A DNA stretch of 64,000 nt from Magnetococcus sp. PR-3 (GTDB lineage: Bacteria; Pseudomonadota; Magnetococcia; Magnetococcales; Magnetococcaceae): NCBI RefSeq assembly GCF_036689865.1, contig NZ_JBAHUQ010000031.1, positions 1 to 64,000 of the forward strand. Reading direction: 5' to 3'. Below the pieces are notes generated by a model. That model was not told where the DNA came from, did not search any database, and saw only the letters and a program-made list of their open reading frames with translations. A program made the position numbers and the translations under genes. Below are positions 53,264-61,268 of the stretch, piece by piece (the first letter of the stretch is position 1; each line of letters opens with the position of its first letter).

Positions 53264-53896
53264 ATGAAGTGGGAAGAGTGGATCGGCGTACTTGCCGCCC
53301 TGTTTATCGCTGGCCTGATTGTGATGGCCATTGTTCCCAATCAGGTGGGTTCTCTGTTTTCAGGAGAGACCGGGTTGGGGCAGGTAGCGCAATTCAACCT
53401 GCCACAGCCGGGTACCGTGGGTCAGATAAACCAGGGTCCGCAACCCCAGGCTCTACAGGTGGCAGCGCAGCAGCCTGCCCAGAACAGAGGGGGGATCGGT
53501 AAACCCCAAGCGGTGGGGGATGCCCTTAATCCGGTACGTAACGATGGGGGGGCACCGGTTCAGCCGGGGCTGGTACCCTTTCGCAAGGCACCGCTGATTC
53601 GCTTTGATGGTACCATTCAGCAGATCTCTGAGATTCAGTGGCAGGATAAGCAGATCCATATCTGGCTTAGTCAGGCGGGCAACCGGGAGCTGCACATTTC
53701 CGTAGCCCCCAGTTGGTTCCTTGCCTTTATGGGCTGTACCTTGCAACACGATATGCAGGTCAGTGGGCGCGGCTTTAAGTTTGACCGGGTTAATAAAGAT
53801 GCGGTGATCTATGCCAAGTATTTAAAGATCAATGGCCGCAACTGCCACCTGCGCAATGATGAAGGGTTTGCGTTGTGGTCCAACAAGCTACGCTAG
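53264..53896 (+). CDS. mamS: MamS, magnetosome crystal maturation protein
   Basis: A 210-residue protein from ATG 53264 (MKWEEWIGVLAALF). One N-terminal span, a Gln/Pro-rich linker, and a conserved C-terminal beta-rich domain (LIRFDGTIQQISEIQW; IHIWLSQAGNRELHISVAPSW; VNKDAVIYAKYLKINGRNCHLR). MamS is a periplasmic or lumenal protein important for crystal growth. It is directly followed by mamT (6 bp). Confidence 0.88.
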   Translation: MKWEEWIGVLAALFIAGLIVMAIVPNQVGSLFSGETGLGQVAQFNLPQPGTVGQINQGPQPQALQVAAQQPAQNRGGIGKPQAVGDALNPVRNDGGAPVQPGLVPFRKAPLIRFDGTIQQISEIQWQDKQIHIWLSQAGNRELHISVAPSWFLAFMGCTLQHDMQVSGRGFKFDRVNKDAVIYAKYLKINGRNCHLRNDEGFALWSNKLR

Positions 53897-53902
53897 GGGT
53901 CG

Positions 53903-54409
53903 ATGGTGCAACTAAATGGTAAACCGACCTCTCCGCTTGCCGCCATGATTGTGCTGTTGGTGGTGATGGTGGGGGCGTGGCTGCTCTATGATAAGAACAA
54001 GGATACCCTGGAGAACTGGTCCAACACCCGGGTGCCTAGATATCTGCAGGGCGAGATCTTTGGTAGCTATCCCATGCCCACCCAGCCCACCATTCAGGAA
54101 GAGGTGGTGCAAAAAGTGCAACGAAAGAAAAAGCAACCGGCCAAAATGGTCGTTAAGATGCTTCCGGTAATCGCCAAAAATGCCAAGCTGCCGCACACCT
54201 ATTGGGGGCTGTGTACCAAGTGCCACCTGATCAAGGGGGGCGCGCCGCCGGGTAGCCAACCCATAACACCGGTTGGTAAAGTGCTTGAAAAAGCATCGAT
54301 GATTACCAAGGTGGGGCCGCCGATCTATCCGGACTCCACACGCCACCATCCGGCGGCGGGTCGTTGCATCAAATGTCATGATATTGTGGTGAAGCTGCCA
54401 CCCAACTAG
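53903..54409 (+). CDS. mamT: MamT, magnetochrome protein
   Basis: A 168-residue protein with one N-terminal span (MIVLLVVMVGAWLLY) and two CXXCH haem sites (C104-H108 in GLCTKCHLI and C155-H159 in RCIKCHDI). MamT joins MamE and MamP as redox partners for iron in crystal growth. Its stop is 11 bp before the next ATG. Confidence 0.94.
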   Translation: MVQLNGKPTSPLAAMIVLLVVMVGAWLLYDKNKDTLENWSNTRVPRYLQGEIFGSYPMPTQPTIQEEVVQKVQRKKKQPAKMVVKMLPVIAKNAKLPHTYWGLCTKCHLIKGGAPPGSQPITPVGKVLEKASMITKVGPPIYPDSTRHHPAAGRCIKCHDIVVKLPPN

Positions 54410-54420
54410 AGTTGATTGCC

Positions 54421-57400
54421 ATGCTTGAAGATGCGGTCACCCTATTGACACACCCAAAGGCAACCCTATGGTTTGCCGTGGCTCTGGCCATTTGGGCGCT
54501 GTTTATGTGGATCTCCCTGCGCATCCGCCAGATTGGACCGGTGCGCCATGCGCTGGATGAGGGGCTCTCCACGCTGGAGTCCGCCCTCAATGGCCATTCT
54601 GCCGAATCCTTTGAAACTGCCTCCACCCTGCTTAGCCAAAACCCGGTGATCGGTGCTGCTTGGTGCGACTACCGTAACACCATTGTTAGCGCTGGTGGCG
54701 ATGCTCTGGTGCGCAGTGTGGAGCGGGCTGAACAGTTTTTCTCTCCCCAGCAGATTCTTCCCTATCACGTTAATCTAAGACAGATCCGTAGCATTCCGCT
54801 GGTGGTGGTGGGGCTGGCTCTGGTGGTCTCCCTGTTTGGGCTGATGACCGCCCTGCACGGCCAGTTGGCTGGGGCAGAGAGCCTGGATGTGAATACCATT
54901 CGGGTGGCGCTGGCGGGGGTGCTACAAGCGGCCTCCACCAAATTGATGGCCCTGGGAATCGGCCTGTTGGTGGCCATTCTGTTCAGCGTGGAGATGCGCA
55001 GCAGCATCGATGGCTTGGAGGGGCGTCTGCAGGCCTTTGCCGAAAGCCTGAGCCGCTTGATTGAGTATGTCCCCGCCGAAACGCTGCTACTGGAGCAGTT
55101 GCAGCGTGGTGGCACCACTGGATCGGACCAGACCCAGATGGGGGTGGACCTGGAGGGGTTGACCGCCAAACTGACCGCATCGCTGCAAGAGGCGTTGGAA
55201 GAGAGTGCGGTGCGGGCCGAGACCCGCCATGAGCAGCTGGCCAACCTCATGCGCGATGCCCTGTTGGGGGGTATGAAAAGAATGCGCCTGGAGGAGGGGG
55301 ATCGCCTGCAGGCGTTCCAACTGCACCAGGATCGCCTGATTGAGCGCCTGGAAGAGGGGCTCTCCAGCACCTTCCGTAGCGCCATGCTGCCGCTTTCTGA
55401 AGAGCGTGGGCGTGAGAGTGCAGCGGTGGCCCCCGCGCAGCCATTCGCCGATAACCGCAACCAACAGCAGGAGCGTCTGCTGGAGCGCATCGCCCAGGGT
55501 CTGGAGAAGGGAATTCAGAATTTCTCTGAGGAGCTGGAGCAGCGGGACCAGCAGCGGGATCATCTGCTGGAACGGGTGCGTGATGGGGTGGATCAGAGTG
55601 CCGATCTGGTCAGCAAGCGTATGGAAAAGGCGTTGGATGGTCACTCCGAGCGCATGGAAGATCAGTTAAAGCGGGTGGTCAACACCCTTGAGGATGATGG
55701 CCGTCAGCGGGTCCAGCAGATGGATCATCTGGGGCGCCGCCTGGATGAAGGGGCAGCACTGCGGGATGAAAAATTGACCCAGCGCTTCTGCACCATGAGT
55801 GAACAGCTGGAGCAGCAGAGTAAAGGGCAGGGTGAGCAGCTACAGCAGGCCTTGGGCCGGGTGGATGAAGGGCTGCAGGGTCAGACCAAACAGTTGGCCC
55901 AGCAGGGTGAGCAACTGCAGGCCGGGTTAAGCCAGATCGATGGCGCGATCCAGGGTCAGACCCAGCAGTTGGCCCAGCAGGGTACGCAGGTCCATGACGA
56001 TATGAACCGTCTGCACGGTGGTATCCAGGCTCAAAGTGAGCAACTTAAGCAACAGGGTAAGCTGCAGGGTGAACAGCTACAGTCCGGTTTCAACCAGTTG
56101 AGCCAGGAGATCAGCACCCAGACCCAGAAACTGGAGACGGGGCTGGATAGTCTGGCTGAACGGCTGGAAAAAGGGGCCCAGGAGCGGGCTGAACAGCTCC
56201 TACAATTTATGCGTCGTGGTGAGTGGTGGCGTGGGGAGTTCCTCAATCAGCTCAAGGAGCTGTTGGGGGATGTGGGGCGCCGTGTCATCGAGGGGGTGCG
56301 GGAGGATCTGCAGGGGCTGAAACAGGCTGCTGACCACTCGGCATCGGCTCTGGAGCAGCTTAAGGAGGCGTTGAGTCGTCAGGATCTCTCCCTGTTGCGC
56401 AGTGATCTGGCCCGTGCGGTTCAGGAGTCCCAACGTGTCATGGAGAACAATACCGAGCGACTGCTGCATGGTATGCAGAACATCAATGGCGATTTGTTGC
56501 GTGGGCAGCAGGGGCTGGGGGAGAAGATCGCCCTGCAGGGGCAAAATCTGAGTGCCGAGAATCGTGAAACCCAACGCATGGTGCAGGATCTGAATGAGGA
56601 TGTGGGGTTGCTGCCAGAGCGTCTTACCGCACAGATGGAACCGGTATTGGAACGGGTCAACCAGAGTCTGCTCAAGTGGCAGAAGCGTCGTGACAGTCAG
56701 CCCGAGGTGAGCAGCGATAGCAGTTGGCAGGCCGATGCCGAACAGCATATTAAGGCGTTGGTGGAAAGCCAGCGGCAGACGTTGACCAGCGAGTTGGCGC
56801 AGATTAAAGATCAACTGTCGGCCATGGCCCCCATGGAGGGGGCGCGTTTTCAAAGCTTGAGTGAACAGCTTGAGCGGGTCATGACGCTGCTGGCCAGCAA
56901 GGGTGGTGAGGCGGCAGGGGTCTCCCTGGAGCCGGTTCTGGCGTGGATCAAGGAGGAGAGCGGCCAACTGGCAGCGCAGAGTCAATCCCAGGTGGATGCG
57001 GCCATGCAGGGCTTCTCTGAATTGATGCAGGGGCAGCAGCAGGATCTGCAAACCTTAATGCAGCAGGTGGGGCGTGGGGTGACGCAGATGGAGCAGTTGG
57101 CGGCGGTGGAGAGTCTCTCTCTGGAGCAGGCTGAATCGCTGTTTGCCCAGGCCCGCAGCCAGTGGGAAGGGATGTTGTTGGAGAGCCGTGAAGTACTGCG
57201 CCAGGGGTTGCGTAGCCTGCGTGATGAGGCTCAGACCACCCCCGAGGGGCTGGTACCCTCCCTGCAAGGTATGGAACAGTTGGTGGAGCGAACCCATCAG
57301 CAGCTGCATGAACGTCTGGCGACACTGGTGGTCGAGCGTCTTAACAGCGTGGGCCGCTACGATCAGACACAGCTGGCCGAGCCAGCAACGCTGCAGTTGG

Positions 57401-59619
57401 AACAGCTACAGCAGAGTTTGATGGAGATGATGCAGCGTCAGCACAGTGAGGCCCGCGCCCGTCATGACGAGCTGATGCAGAGCATGGAGCAGGTCAAGCG
57501 CCAAAAGGTGGACCTGGAACCGGTGTTGGATGCGGTGCGGGAGCAGGGGGATCGGCTCAGCCAGCGCCACGGCAGCCTCGCCTCCATGGTGGATCTCGTG
57601 CGTGAGGAGCTGCAGGGCCTGACAGGCCGTATCGGTGGTCTTAAACTCTCTGAAGAGATGTTGGAACAGGCGGTAGCCAGTGGCTTTAGTCAGGTCAGTA
57701 GCAAGCTGCCCGCCGCCCTGGATATGGAACGCATGCGGCAACTGGTCAGTGAAGAGCTGCAAGGGGCCATGGCCAGCATGCCCCGTGGGGATGCTTCCCA
57801 GGTGGTTGCCGTGCCCACCTCAACGGTGGAGCTGGAGCAGAGTGTGCGCCAGACCATGGAGCAGATCGCCCAGCGCATCGGTGAACGGTTTGAACAGGAT
57901 AGCGCCGCCATCCGTCGTGCCCTGGAGCGTCTGGAACGCTCCAGTGAAGCGCTGGATGAGCGCTCCAGCCGTTTGCATACGGAGCTGCTGGAGACCTTAA
58001 GCCAAGGTCAGGGCCAGGAGCAGGCGCAGTTGGAAAAGAGTCTGCGCGATACCCTGGAGCGAGGCTTCCGTCAACTGCGTGAACAGGTAGAGGATGAGAG
58101 TGGCCGTCTACGTCATACCGCCGATGGTCTGATCAAGCGGCTGGAAGGGTGGCAACAGCCTGAAGCGGTGGATCTAACCCCCATTCTGGAGGCGATTCAG
58201 AGCGAAGGTGGTCAGCCTCAGAGCCTGAGCAGTGCCACCCTGGATGGTCTGCTGCAAGGGCTGCGTGGGGAGCTGCAGGGACAGCTGCGGGAGAGTGCCG
58301 ATAAGCTGGCCTTCCTCTCCGGTCAGGTGACCCAATTGAGCAGTGGTTTTGAGGCACAATTGGAGCGTCTGGCCCCCGCTTTGGCCGCCAAGGTGGGCAA
58401 TGGCAACGGGGTGGATCAGGATGCCTTGCAGGCGCTTCAGCAGCAGGTGGAACACATTGGTCAGAAGCTCTCTGATGCGTTGAGTCAGCGGGTCGATTCG
58501 GGGTCCAGTCAACTGGCCGCCCTGAGTGAGCGTATGGATGGTCTGTTGGCGCGTGTGGATCAGCGCATGCAGGGCATGTCTGAAGCCGATGTGCGTACCC
58601 TGCTGGAGAAACATAGCGCCGATGCCAATCTGGCGGAGATGGATCAGCAGCAGCTACAGCAGATCATGGAGGGCATGGCCAGTGCGGTGCAGGAGCGCCT
58701 GACCGGAGAGGCATCACGCCTGCAGAGTCTGTCCCAGACCCTGGAGTCAACTCTGCAGACCTTGCGCAGCAAGGCGGAAAATATGGATGAGACCTTCCTG
58801 GACAGCGCTCTGGAGTTGCTGCGTGAGGAGGGTGAGCGTCTTTCCGACGGTGGGGTGCAGGCAGTGTCCGAGGCCATGGGCAGCCTGAGTGAGCAGATGC
58901 GCCTGGAGGTAAGTCGGGATGCCAGCCAGATGCGCCAGACCGCTGAGAAGTTGGAAAGCGTGATGGGGCGTATGGAGAAGGCCTCCCACAGTCTGGATGG
59001 CGAGGCCTTCCTCAACCGTCTTAATGCCGCCCTTAAAGAGAGTGGTCGCATTCAGTTGGAGGCGGTTAAAGCCTCGGCCAGCCAGTTACGTAAAGATCTG
59101 GATAAGCTGTTCAAACAGGCCATGGAGAAGATGGCCTTAAGCAGTGGCGGTCTCTCTGAGGCACAGCTGCAGAGCCAGTTGGTGGAGCCGGTTGTTAGCC
59201 GTCTGCAGGCGCACAGTGTAGAGTTGGCCCAGGCCCGTGATAAGGCGTTGACCCAGACGGTAACAGAGCTGGGCGAGAAGCTTACTGGGCAGATGAAACA
59301 GGGGCTGGAGCCGATCCAGACCGCCCTGGAGAGTCTGCGTGAAACGGCCGGGCAGAGTGGTGACACCCAGGTGGTGCTGGACAAACTTCTGACCTTGGCC
59401 GATCAGGTGGCGGCGCTGCAGGAGAGTTCGGAAATCACTATGGAGGAGCTGGAAGCGCTGGATCAGCCCTTTATGCAACTTGCCGAATTCCTGCATGAAA
59501 ATGCCGAAAATATGAATCAGACCCACAATGCGGTGGTGATGTTGACCGAAGAGTTCCCCTTGCTGCTGGCCGATATGCTGGCGCAGATGGAGGATGAGTT
59601 CGAGGAGGAGCCGCTGTGA
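54421..59619 (+). CDS. MotA/TolQ/ZorA-like channel subunit with giant coiled-coil tail
   Basis: A 1732-residue protein. Three spans at ~16-34, ~122-146 and ~173-191. Residues 122-191 (RSIPLVVVGLALVVSLFGLMTAL; AGVLQAASTKLMALGIGLLVAILF) follow the MotA/TolQ/ExbB proton-channel pattern. From ~210 to the end is nearly continuous coiled coil with Gln/Glu/Leu heptads and internal repeats (QGQTKQLAQQGEQLQ). This is the layout of ZorA, whose long tail forms a cytoplasmic rod. An in-frame TTG lies 9 bp upstream. Coupled closely to mamT. The partner is the MotB-like gene 76 bp downstream. Confidence 0.83.
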   Translation: MLEDAVTLLTHPKATLWFAVALAIWALFMWISLRIRQIGPVRHALDEGLSTLESALNGHSAESFETASTLLSQNPVIGAAWCDYRNTIVSAGGDALVRSVERAEQFFSPQQILPYHVNLRQIRSIPLVVVGLALVVSLFGLMTALHGQLAGAESLDVNTIRVALAGVLQAASTKLMALGIGLLVAILFSVEMRSSIDGLEGRLQAFAESLSRLIEYVPAETLLLEQLQRGGTTGSDQTQMGVDLEGLTAKLTASLQEALEESAVRAETRHEQLANLMRDALLGGMKRMRLEEGDRLQAFQLHQDRLIERLEEGLSSTFRSAMLPLSEERGRESAAVAPAQPFADNRNQQQERLLERIAQGLEKGIQNFSEELEQRDQQRDHLLERVRDGVDQSADLVSKRMEKALDGHSERMEDQLKRVVNTLEDDGRQRVQQMDHLGRRLDEGAALRDEKLTQRFCTMSEQLEQQSKGQGEQLQQALGRVDEGLQGQTKQLAQQGEQLQAGLSQIDGAIQGQTQQLAQQGTQVHDDMNRLHGGIQAQSEQLKQQGKLQGEQLQSGFNQLSQEISTQTQKLETGLDSLAERLEKGAQERAEQLLQFMRRGEWWRGEFLNQLKELLGDVGRRVIEGVREDLQGLKQAADHSASALEQLKEALSRQDLSLLRSDLARAVQESQRVMENNTERLLHGMQNINGDLLRGQQGLGEKIALQGQNLSAENRETQRMVQDLNEDVGLLPERLTAQMEPVLERVNQSLLKWQKRRDSQPEVSSDSSWQADAEQHIKALVESQRQTLTSELAQIKDQLSAMAPMEGARFQSLSEQLERVMTLLASKGGEAAGVSLEPVLAWIKEESGQLAAQSQSQVDAAMQGFSELMQGQQQDLQTLMQQVGRGVTQMEQLAAVESLSLEQAESLFAQARSQWEGMLLESREVLRQGLRSLRDEAQTTPEGLVPSLQGMEQLVERTHQQLHERLATLVVERLNSVGRYDQTQLAEPATLQLEQLQQSLMEMMQRQHSEARARHDELMQSMEQVKRQKVDLEPVLDAVREQGDRLSQRHGSLASMVDLVREELQGLTGRIGGLKLSEEMLEQAVASGFSQVSSKLPAALDMERMRQLVSEELQGAMASMPRGDASQVVAVPTSTVELEQSVRQTMEQIAQRIGERFEQDSAAIRRALERLERSSEALDERSSRLHTELLETLSQGQGQEQAQLEKSLRDTLERGFRQLREQVEDESGRLRHTADGLIKRLEGWQQPEAVDLTPILEAIQSEGGQPQSLSSATLDGLLQGLRGELQGQLRESADKLAFLSGQVTQLSSGFEAQLERLAPALAAKVGNGNGVDQDALQALQQQVEHIGQKLSDALSQRVDSGSSQLAALSERMDGLLARVDQRMQGMSEADVRTLLEKHSADANLAEMDQQQLQQIMEGMASAVQERLTGEASRLQSLSQTLESTLQTLRSKAENMDETFLDSALELLREEGERLSDGGVQAVSEAMGSLSEQMRLEVSRDASQMRQTAEKLESVMGRMEKASHSLDGEAFLNRLNAALKESGRIQLEAVKASASQLRKDLDKLFKQAMEKMALSSGGLSEAQLQSQLVEPVVSRLQAHSVELAQARDKALTQTVTELGEKLTGQMKQGLEPIQTALESLRETAGQSGDTQVVLDKLLTLADQVAALQESSEITMEELEALDQPFMQLAEFLHENAENMNQTHNAVVMLTEEFPLLLADMLAQMEDEFEEEPL

Positions 59620-59695
59620 GTCATGTAAGGATACCAAGGATGATGGCCAGGAGAGTGGCTGAGCAGAGCAACTGGGCTGCGAAGAGGGTGGTGCC

Positions 59696-60490
59696 ATGAG
59701 AGGCTATGAGAAGGGATTTCTCTTTATTATGGTAGAGCTGCTGGCCCTGTTGCTGGTGGGTGCCATATTCCTGTTCCTGCTGTTGGATCTGGAGCAGCCA
59801 GGGGTGGCCAAGGTGATGGTGCAGCCGCAGCCGGCCCAGCCAGCAAAACCGGCGGAGCCGGTGGTGGTGGTTAAAGAGGCGGTCTGTCCCGAGCCACCGG
59901 AACCCATCATCAAGGTTGAGCATGTCTTTCATGGAGATCCCAGCCGTCTGGCCCTTCAGGATCTGCTAAGCCGCATCAGTCAGGGTCTGGAAGCGGCGGG
60001 CATCGCCCATCAGGTGGATGAACAGGCGGCGGGCATCTTTCTGCCCGATCTGTTCCAGTTTCCCGCAGGCCGGGTCGCACTGGGCAAGGATAAGTTGACG
60101 GAGTTGGGGCAGGTGGTGACGGTACTCAAATCGGTACTGCCCTGCTTTACCATCGATGCACCGGGCTTAAGCTGTTCAGGGGAACCGGGCAAGGTGCTGC
60201 TGGAAGGGGTCTATGTGGAGGGCCACTCTCCCCAATCAGCCGTGGGTAAGCCACGCTTTAAGGGGAACTGGAATGTGGCCATGAAACGGGGCTTCTCCCT
60301 GTTTAACTCCATGATCAAATCTGACCCCCTGCTCAACGGTCTGCGCGGTTCCCAGGGCCATGGGCTGTTCAAGGTGGCGGGTATGGCAGCCAACCATGAA
60401 GTGCGGGCTGAAGGGCGGCGGGTGGAGCTGCGTTTTGTGATGCAGCAGACCCTGGCCATGGCTGCGGAGGCACCCCAGCCCAAGCCCTGA
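59696..60490 (+). CDS. MotB/ZorB-like OmpA-family protein
   Basis: A 264-residue protein. One N-terminal span (FLFIMVELLALLLVGAIFLFLLL) holds a single acidic residue, E14, at about the place of the proton-binding Asp of MotB, ExbD and ZorB. A Pro/Val linker leads to an OmpA/MotB-like peptidoglycan-binding domain (~90-255; GIFLPDLFQFPAG, KVLLEGVYVEGHS, GNWNVAMKRGFSLFNSMI). It would be the ion-coupling and wall-anchoring subunit for the preceding channel protein. Confidence 0.82.
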   Translation: MRGYEKGFLFIMVELLALLLVGAIFLFLLLDLEQPGVAKVMVQPQPAQPAKPAEPVVVVKEAVCPEPPEPIIKVEHVFHGDPSRLALQDLLSRISQGLEAAGIAHQVDEQAAGIFLPDLFQFPAGRVALGKDKLTELGQVVTVLKSVLPCFTIDAPGLSCSGEPGKVLLEGVYVEGHSPQSAVGKPRFKGNWNVAMKRGFSLFNSMIKSDPLLNGLRGSQGHGLFKVAGMAANHEVRAEGRRVELRFVMQQTLAMAAEAPQPKP

Positions 60491-60593
60491 AACAGAGCAT
60501 GGCAGGCTCCTGTCCGATCTGTCGTCAGGAATCAGACTGTTACTCTGATAGTGATCTGATATACTGGACAAATCATAGAGAAGGAGTAAAACC

Positions 60594-61175
60594 ATGTTGT
60601 TTCTTGTACCGTTGGGTATCAGCACAAGTGTAGGGGTGGGGCTGGCCTACTTTCTGGCCAACCGTGGTACCAAAAAAAACGATGGAAAAAGAGAGGGTTT
60701 GCTCAAAAGGTTGGTTAAACCCAACCCTTTGGATATTGAGATCCTCGATGAGGTGCTCATCGACGAGCAGGTTGTCACTCTGGCCAGTGAAGATGTGATC
60801 CTGGATAACCGGCATGGCAACCACAATATCATAAGCGAACACGATTTTTCCCGTACTGCGGATATCAAGCTGGAGATCTCAGCAGGCAAGGATTCCAGCA
60901 TGGGCAGTCATAGTAAGCTGTTGACTTTTCTGGAAACCAAAGCCAACCACATGATGTCTCAGCGGATCGGTGGATTGTCGGGTACCCAGATCCATCGGCG
61001 TGTGCAGTTGCGGTTTGTGGCGGTGCAGAAGCAGCGCACCCACTATCGAATTCACTGGAAACAGAGCAGCTATCGGGGCCTGTTTGTGGTGCGGGTGGGC
61101 AATCGCCAGATGGAGTTCCCCTTTTTGGCCACCTATGGGCTTTATCATGAGGTGGAGAGTCTGGAGTGCATCTAG
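60594..61175 (+). CDS. Membrane-anchored hypothetical protein downstream of the motor pair
   Basis: A 193-residue protein with GAAGGAG before the ATG. A short N-terminal hydrophobic segment (LFLVPLGISTSVGVGLAYFLA) is followed by a mostly beta-looking domain (LDIEILDEVLIDEQVVTL; RRVQLRFVAVQKQRTHYRIHW; YRGLFVVRVGNRQMEFPF). No known family. Probably the third gene of the ZorAB-like operon. Confidence 0.65.
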   Translation: MLFLVPLGISTSVGVGLAYFLANRGTKKNDGKREGLLKRLVKPNPLDIEILDEVLIDEQVVTLASEDVILDNRHGNHNIISEHDFSRTADIKLEISAGKDSSMGSHSKLLTFLETKANHMMSQRIGGLSGTQIHRRVQLRFVAVQKQRTHYRIHWKQSSYRGLFVVRVGNRQMEFPFLATYGLYHEVESLECI

Positions 61176-61268
61176 GTTTCAGCGGTCTTAAACGGGCTTC
61201 TGATCCCAAAGGTGCCAATCTTTCGTTACGCGGCATGTTGTGATCAGAAGGGCTGTTAGGATTGCGTT

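Noticed and set aside
33772-54409. mamN, mamR, mamG or mamJ genes
   Set aside because: No frame in the core cluster shows their features; they seem absent from this window.
54421-60490. Ordinary flagellar MotA/MotB stator genes
   Set aside because: MotA is ~290 residues with four spans. Here there are three spans and a 1500-residue coiled coil, and the partner lacks the usual MotB Asp.
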